A DNA stretch of 64,000 nucleotides from Actinomadura barringtoniae (GTDB lineage: Bacteria > Actinomycetota > Actinomycetes > Streptosporangiales > Streptosporangiaceae), in contig NZ_JAGEOJ010000004.1 of assembly GCF_017573505.1 (NCBI RefSeq), forward strand, positions 1-64,000. The letters are read 5' to 3'. Below the pieces are notes generated by a model. It did no database searches and had not been told where the DNA came from. It saw only the letters and a list, made by a program, of their open reading frames with translations. Shown here in pieces: positions 62,066-64,000 of the stretch. The stretch's first letter is position 1. Each line of letters starts with the position of its first letter. Both the position numbers and the translations under genes were made by a program.

Positions 62066-63040
62066 GTGTCCCTCCGGCGACCGCGCGGCCCGGCCGCGAC
62101 GATGGTGGGCATGCGCGTGATCAGGGAGAAGACCGAGTCCGTCACGCCCGTCTGGGGCGCCGCGGCGATGGCGACCGGCATCGTGGCGATCGGGCTGCAC
62201 CTGGTGGGAGCGGACTGGCCGTCCCGCGGCCTGTTCGCGATCGGCGTGACGATCTGGGCCGGGCTGGCGGCGGTGTTCGTCGCGCGGCTGGCCGCCGACC
62301 GGGCCCGCTGGAACGCCGACGCCATCACGCCCGGGGCGCTCACCGCGATCGCCGCCACCGACGTGCTCGGCACCTGGCTCTCGCTCTTCGGCCGGCAGAA
62401 CGTGGCGGTCGGCGCGCTCGTGATCGCCGCCGTCCTGTGGGCGGTGCTGCTCCCGGTCGTGGTCGGGCACCTGCGCGGCGCCGTGCCGGGCGCGGCCTAC
62501 CTGGTCTGCGTGTCGACGCAGTCGCTGGTGGTCCTGTCGGCGACGCTCGCGGTGGCGTTGCCCGCACAGCGGTTCAAGTGGCCGGCGATCTGCCTGTTCG
62601 TGCTGGGTCTGCTGCTGTACGGGCTGGTCCTGGCCCACTTCGACTTCAAGCAGCTGCGCACCGGCGCGGGCGACCACTGGGTGGCGGGCGGCGCGATCGC
62701 GATCTCCGCCCTGGCCGCCGCCAAGCTGACCGCGGCGACCCACGACCACGACGTGCTCCGCGTCGTCACGCTGATCCTGGTGGCGATGGCGCTCGCCTGG
62801 TACGCCGTCCTGCTCGTCTGCGAGGTCCGCTGGCCGCGCCTGCGCTTCGACGCCCGCCGCTGGTCCACGGTCTTCCCGCTCGGCATGACCTCGGTGGCGT
62901 GCCTGTTCTCCGGCACCACCCTCAAGATTCCGGCCTTCACGACGCTGGGCAAGGTCCTGCTATGGCCCGCCGTCGTCGTGTGGGCCGTCGTCGCGATCGG
63001 CGCGCTGCGCAGGCTCCGCGTCAGCGACGAGCCCGGGTGA
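62066..63040 (+). CDS. TDT-family (tellurite resistance/C4-dicarboxylate, SLAC1-like) membrane transporter
   Basis: 324 residues from GTG 62066, placed there because GGAGG is 8 bases upstream; ATGs at 62102 and 62111 are alternatives. About ten helices: TPVWGAAAMATGIVAIGLHL resembles the SLAC1/TehA helix 1 region, and later segments such as SLFGRQNVAVGALVIAAVLWA and VFPLGMTSVACLFSGTTLKIPAFTTLGK match the family's ending. Members conduct anions such as nitrate or malate, which fits its position convergent with the nar genes. It overlaps the narI end by 20 bases. Confidence 0.75.
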   Translation: MSLRRPRGPAATMVGMRVIREKTESVTPVWGAAAMATGIVAIGLHLVGADWPSRGLFAIGVTIWAGLAAVFVARLAADRARWNADAITPGALTAIAATDVLGTWLSLFGRQNVAVGALVIAAVLWAVLLPVVVGHLRGAVPGAAYLVCVSTQSLVVLSATLAVALPAQRFKWPAICLFVLGLLLYGLVLAHFDFKQLRTGAGDHWVAGGAIAISALAAAKLTAATHDHDVLRVVTLILVAMALAWYAVLLVCEVRWPRLRFDARRWSTVFPLGMTSVACLFSGTTLKIPAFTTLGKVLLWPAVVVWAVVAIGALRRLRVSDEPG

Positions 63041-63755
63041 CCGGCTCCCAGCCCCGTGCGGGCTCGCGCGCGCCCGGCCCCGCGTCCCCACGCGTCCGGT
63101 AGACGATGTACGGGCGGAACAGGTACTTCACCGGCGCCGCGAACGCGTGCACCAGCCGGGTGAACGGGAACAGGATCACCAGCAGCATCCCGAACAGCAC
63201 GTGGAACTTGTAGAGCCACGGGATACCGGTCATCAGGTCAGGATCCGGCCGCAGCGTGAAGATCCCCCGGAACCACGGCGCCACCGTCTGCCGGTAGTCG
63301 TAGGGCCCGAGGATCCCGTTCTCCACGATCGTGACGAGCACGCCCAGCAGGATCGACCCGCCGAGCAGCACGTACATCAGCTTGTCGTTGCGCGTGGTCG
63401 CCGAGAAGATCGGCCCGGTCGTCCGCCGCCGGTAGATGAGCATCCCGAGCCCCACCAGCGCCGCGATCCCCGCGATCGCGCCGCCGATCAGCGACGTCCA
63501 GTGGTAGGTGTCCTCCGACACCCCGAGCGCCTTGGTCCAGCTCTCGGGGATCAGCAGCCCCATCACGTGGCCGAGGATCACGAAGATCAGCCCGTAGTGG
63601 AACAGCGGGCTCGCGATCCGCAGCAGCCGCTTCTCGTACAGCTCCGACGACCGGGTCGTCCACCCGAACTTGTCGTACCGGTACCGCCAGATCGTCCCGG
63701 CGACCAGAATCGCGACCGACACGTACGGCAGCGCCACCCACAGCAGCAGATTCAT
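63021..63755 (-). CDS. narI: respiratory nitrate reductase gamma subunit
   Basis: 244 residues with five membrane helices. Heme b ligands are visible: His53 and His63 in LFHYGLIFVILGHVMGL, and two late His in KFHVLFGMLLVILFPFTRLVHAF. It passes electrons from menaquinol to NarH and NarG. Its ATG overlaps the stop of narJ by 4 bases (ATGA), as usual in narGHJI operons. The basic tail ends in GWEPVTRARR. Confidence 0.94.
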   Translation of the reverse strand: MNLLLWVALPYVSVAILVAGTIWRYRYDKFGWTTRSSELYEKRLLRIASPLFHYGLIFVILGHVMGLLIPESWTKALGVSEDTYHWTSLIGGAIAGIAALVGLGMLIYRRRTTGPIFSATTRNDKLMYVLLGGSILLGVLVTIVENGILGPYDYRQTVAPWFRGIFTLRPDPDLMTGIPWLYKFHVLFGMLLVILFPFTRLVHAFAAPVKYLFRPYIVYRTRGDAGPGAREPARGWEPVTRARR

Positions 63756-64000
63756 CGGGTCACCACTTCCAGGCCCAGGCCGAACGGTTCGAGGCCGACG
63801 TTCTCGCCGGGCGGGCCCGAGCGGGCCAGCTTCATCGCCTCCGCGCGGTCGCGCGGGGACGGGCCGGGCAGGGACGCACAGACTGCCTCGACCGGCGCCG
63901 CGTAGGGCGAACGGCGGTCGAGCAGGGCCAGGCGCAGCAGTTCCAGGCCGGGGCGGTACTCAGTGAGCAGGTCGGCGCCGTCGTGCAGCGCGGCGAACTC
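63752..64000 (-). CDS. narJ: nitrate reductase molybdenum cofactor assembly chaperone, C-terminal 82 residues
   Basis: The open frame enters at the window edge and ends at 63752. It reads EFAALHDGADLLTEYRPGLELL, then LDRRSPYAAPVEAVCASLPGPSPRDRAEAMKLA, and ends GLEVVTR. The acidic helix LLTEYRPGLELLRLAL and the 4-base overlap with narI identify NarJ, the NarG maturation chaperone. narG and narH should lie beyond the right edge. Confidence 0.85.
   Translation of the reverse strand, partial: EFAALHDGADLLTEYRPGLELLRLALLDRRSPYAAPVEAVCASLPGPSPRDRAEAMKLARSGPPGENVGLEPFGLGLEVVTR

Overview
The window is GC-rich throughout, with tightly packed genes, frequent GTG and TTG starts, 1- and 4-base start/stop overlaps, and families typical of Actinobacteria: XRE-DUF5753 with DUF397, SARP/BTAD regulators, MalT-like LuxR (LAL) regulators, DUF6069, DUF6325 and DUF7144-type membrane proteins. 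It looks like chromosome of a Streptosporangiales or Streptomyces-type actinomycete. Genus cannot be read from the sequence. No rRNA, tRNA, CRISPR, transposase or phage integration module was recognised.

Layout. 1-3.4 kb: end of a holin-X-like gene, then a minus-strand operon (phosphoesterase, MFS carrier, beta-propeller lipoprotein-like protein). 3.6-12 kb: a trans-4-hydroxy-L-proline catabolic operon. It holds a three-subunit flavin/iron-sulfur D-hydroxyproline dehydrogenase, a DapA-like deaminase, a proline racemase-family epimerase, an APC permease and 2-oxoglutarate semialdehyde dehydrogenase. An XRE-cupin regulator lies upstream, and the same palindrome sits in front of both the operon and the regulator. 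12-16 kb: paaZ and, divergently, an acyl-CoA ligase. 16-20.6 kb: a ClpX paralogue, an ECF sigma factor, an MFS exporter and two divergent MarR regulators.

20.6-52.3 kb: a long accessory region tied together by a repeated 17-bp inverted repeat (consensus TCACCC-N5-GGRKGA), found at ten places and always just upstream of genes. Downstream of it come a 22-23 bp gap, a NANNNT -10 hexamer, and either a Shine-Dalgarno plus start codon or, for several genes, a start codon at the predicted transcription start. Target genes include GH63-like, GH13 and GH15 glycosidases, an HdeD-like protein, five DUF7144-type membrane proteins, DUF1269 and DUF6325 proteins, an MFS carrier with a K+-channel-like protein, and several unknown membrane proteins. 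The half-site GGATGA/GGAGGA equals the MalT box of enterobacteria, and two MalT-like LAL regulators lie convergently inside the region. I propose a MalT-like stress/carbohydrate regulon controlled from within. Embedded in this region are a STAND NTPase-WD40 protein with an RsbW-like ATPase and an XRE/DUF397 pair, and a LysR-controlled MFS/SnoaL/hydrolase operon.

52.3-59.4 kb: a SARP-type BTAD/NB-ARC/TPR regulator, an NADPH-FMN reductase, a RibD-like reductase, and an XRE regulator divergent from an MFS exporter with a strong dyad operator between them. 59.4-64 kb: a 22-bp perfect-stem terminator, the glpF-glpK glycerol operon, a TDT-family transporter, and the narJ-narI end of a respiratory nitrate reductase operon running off the window.
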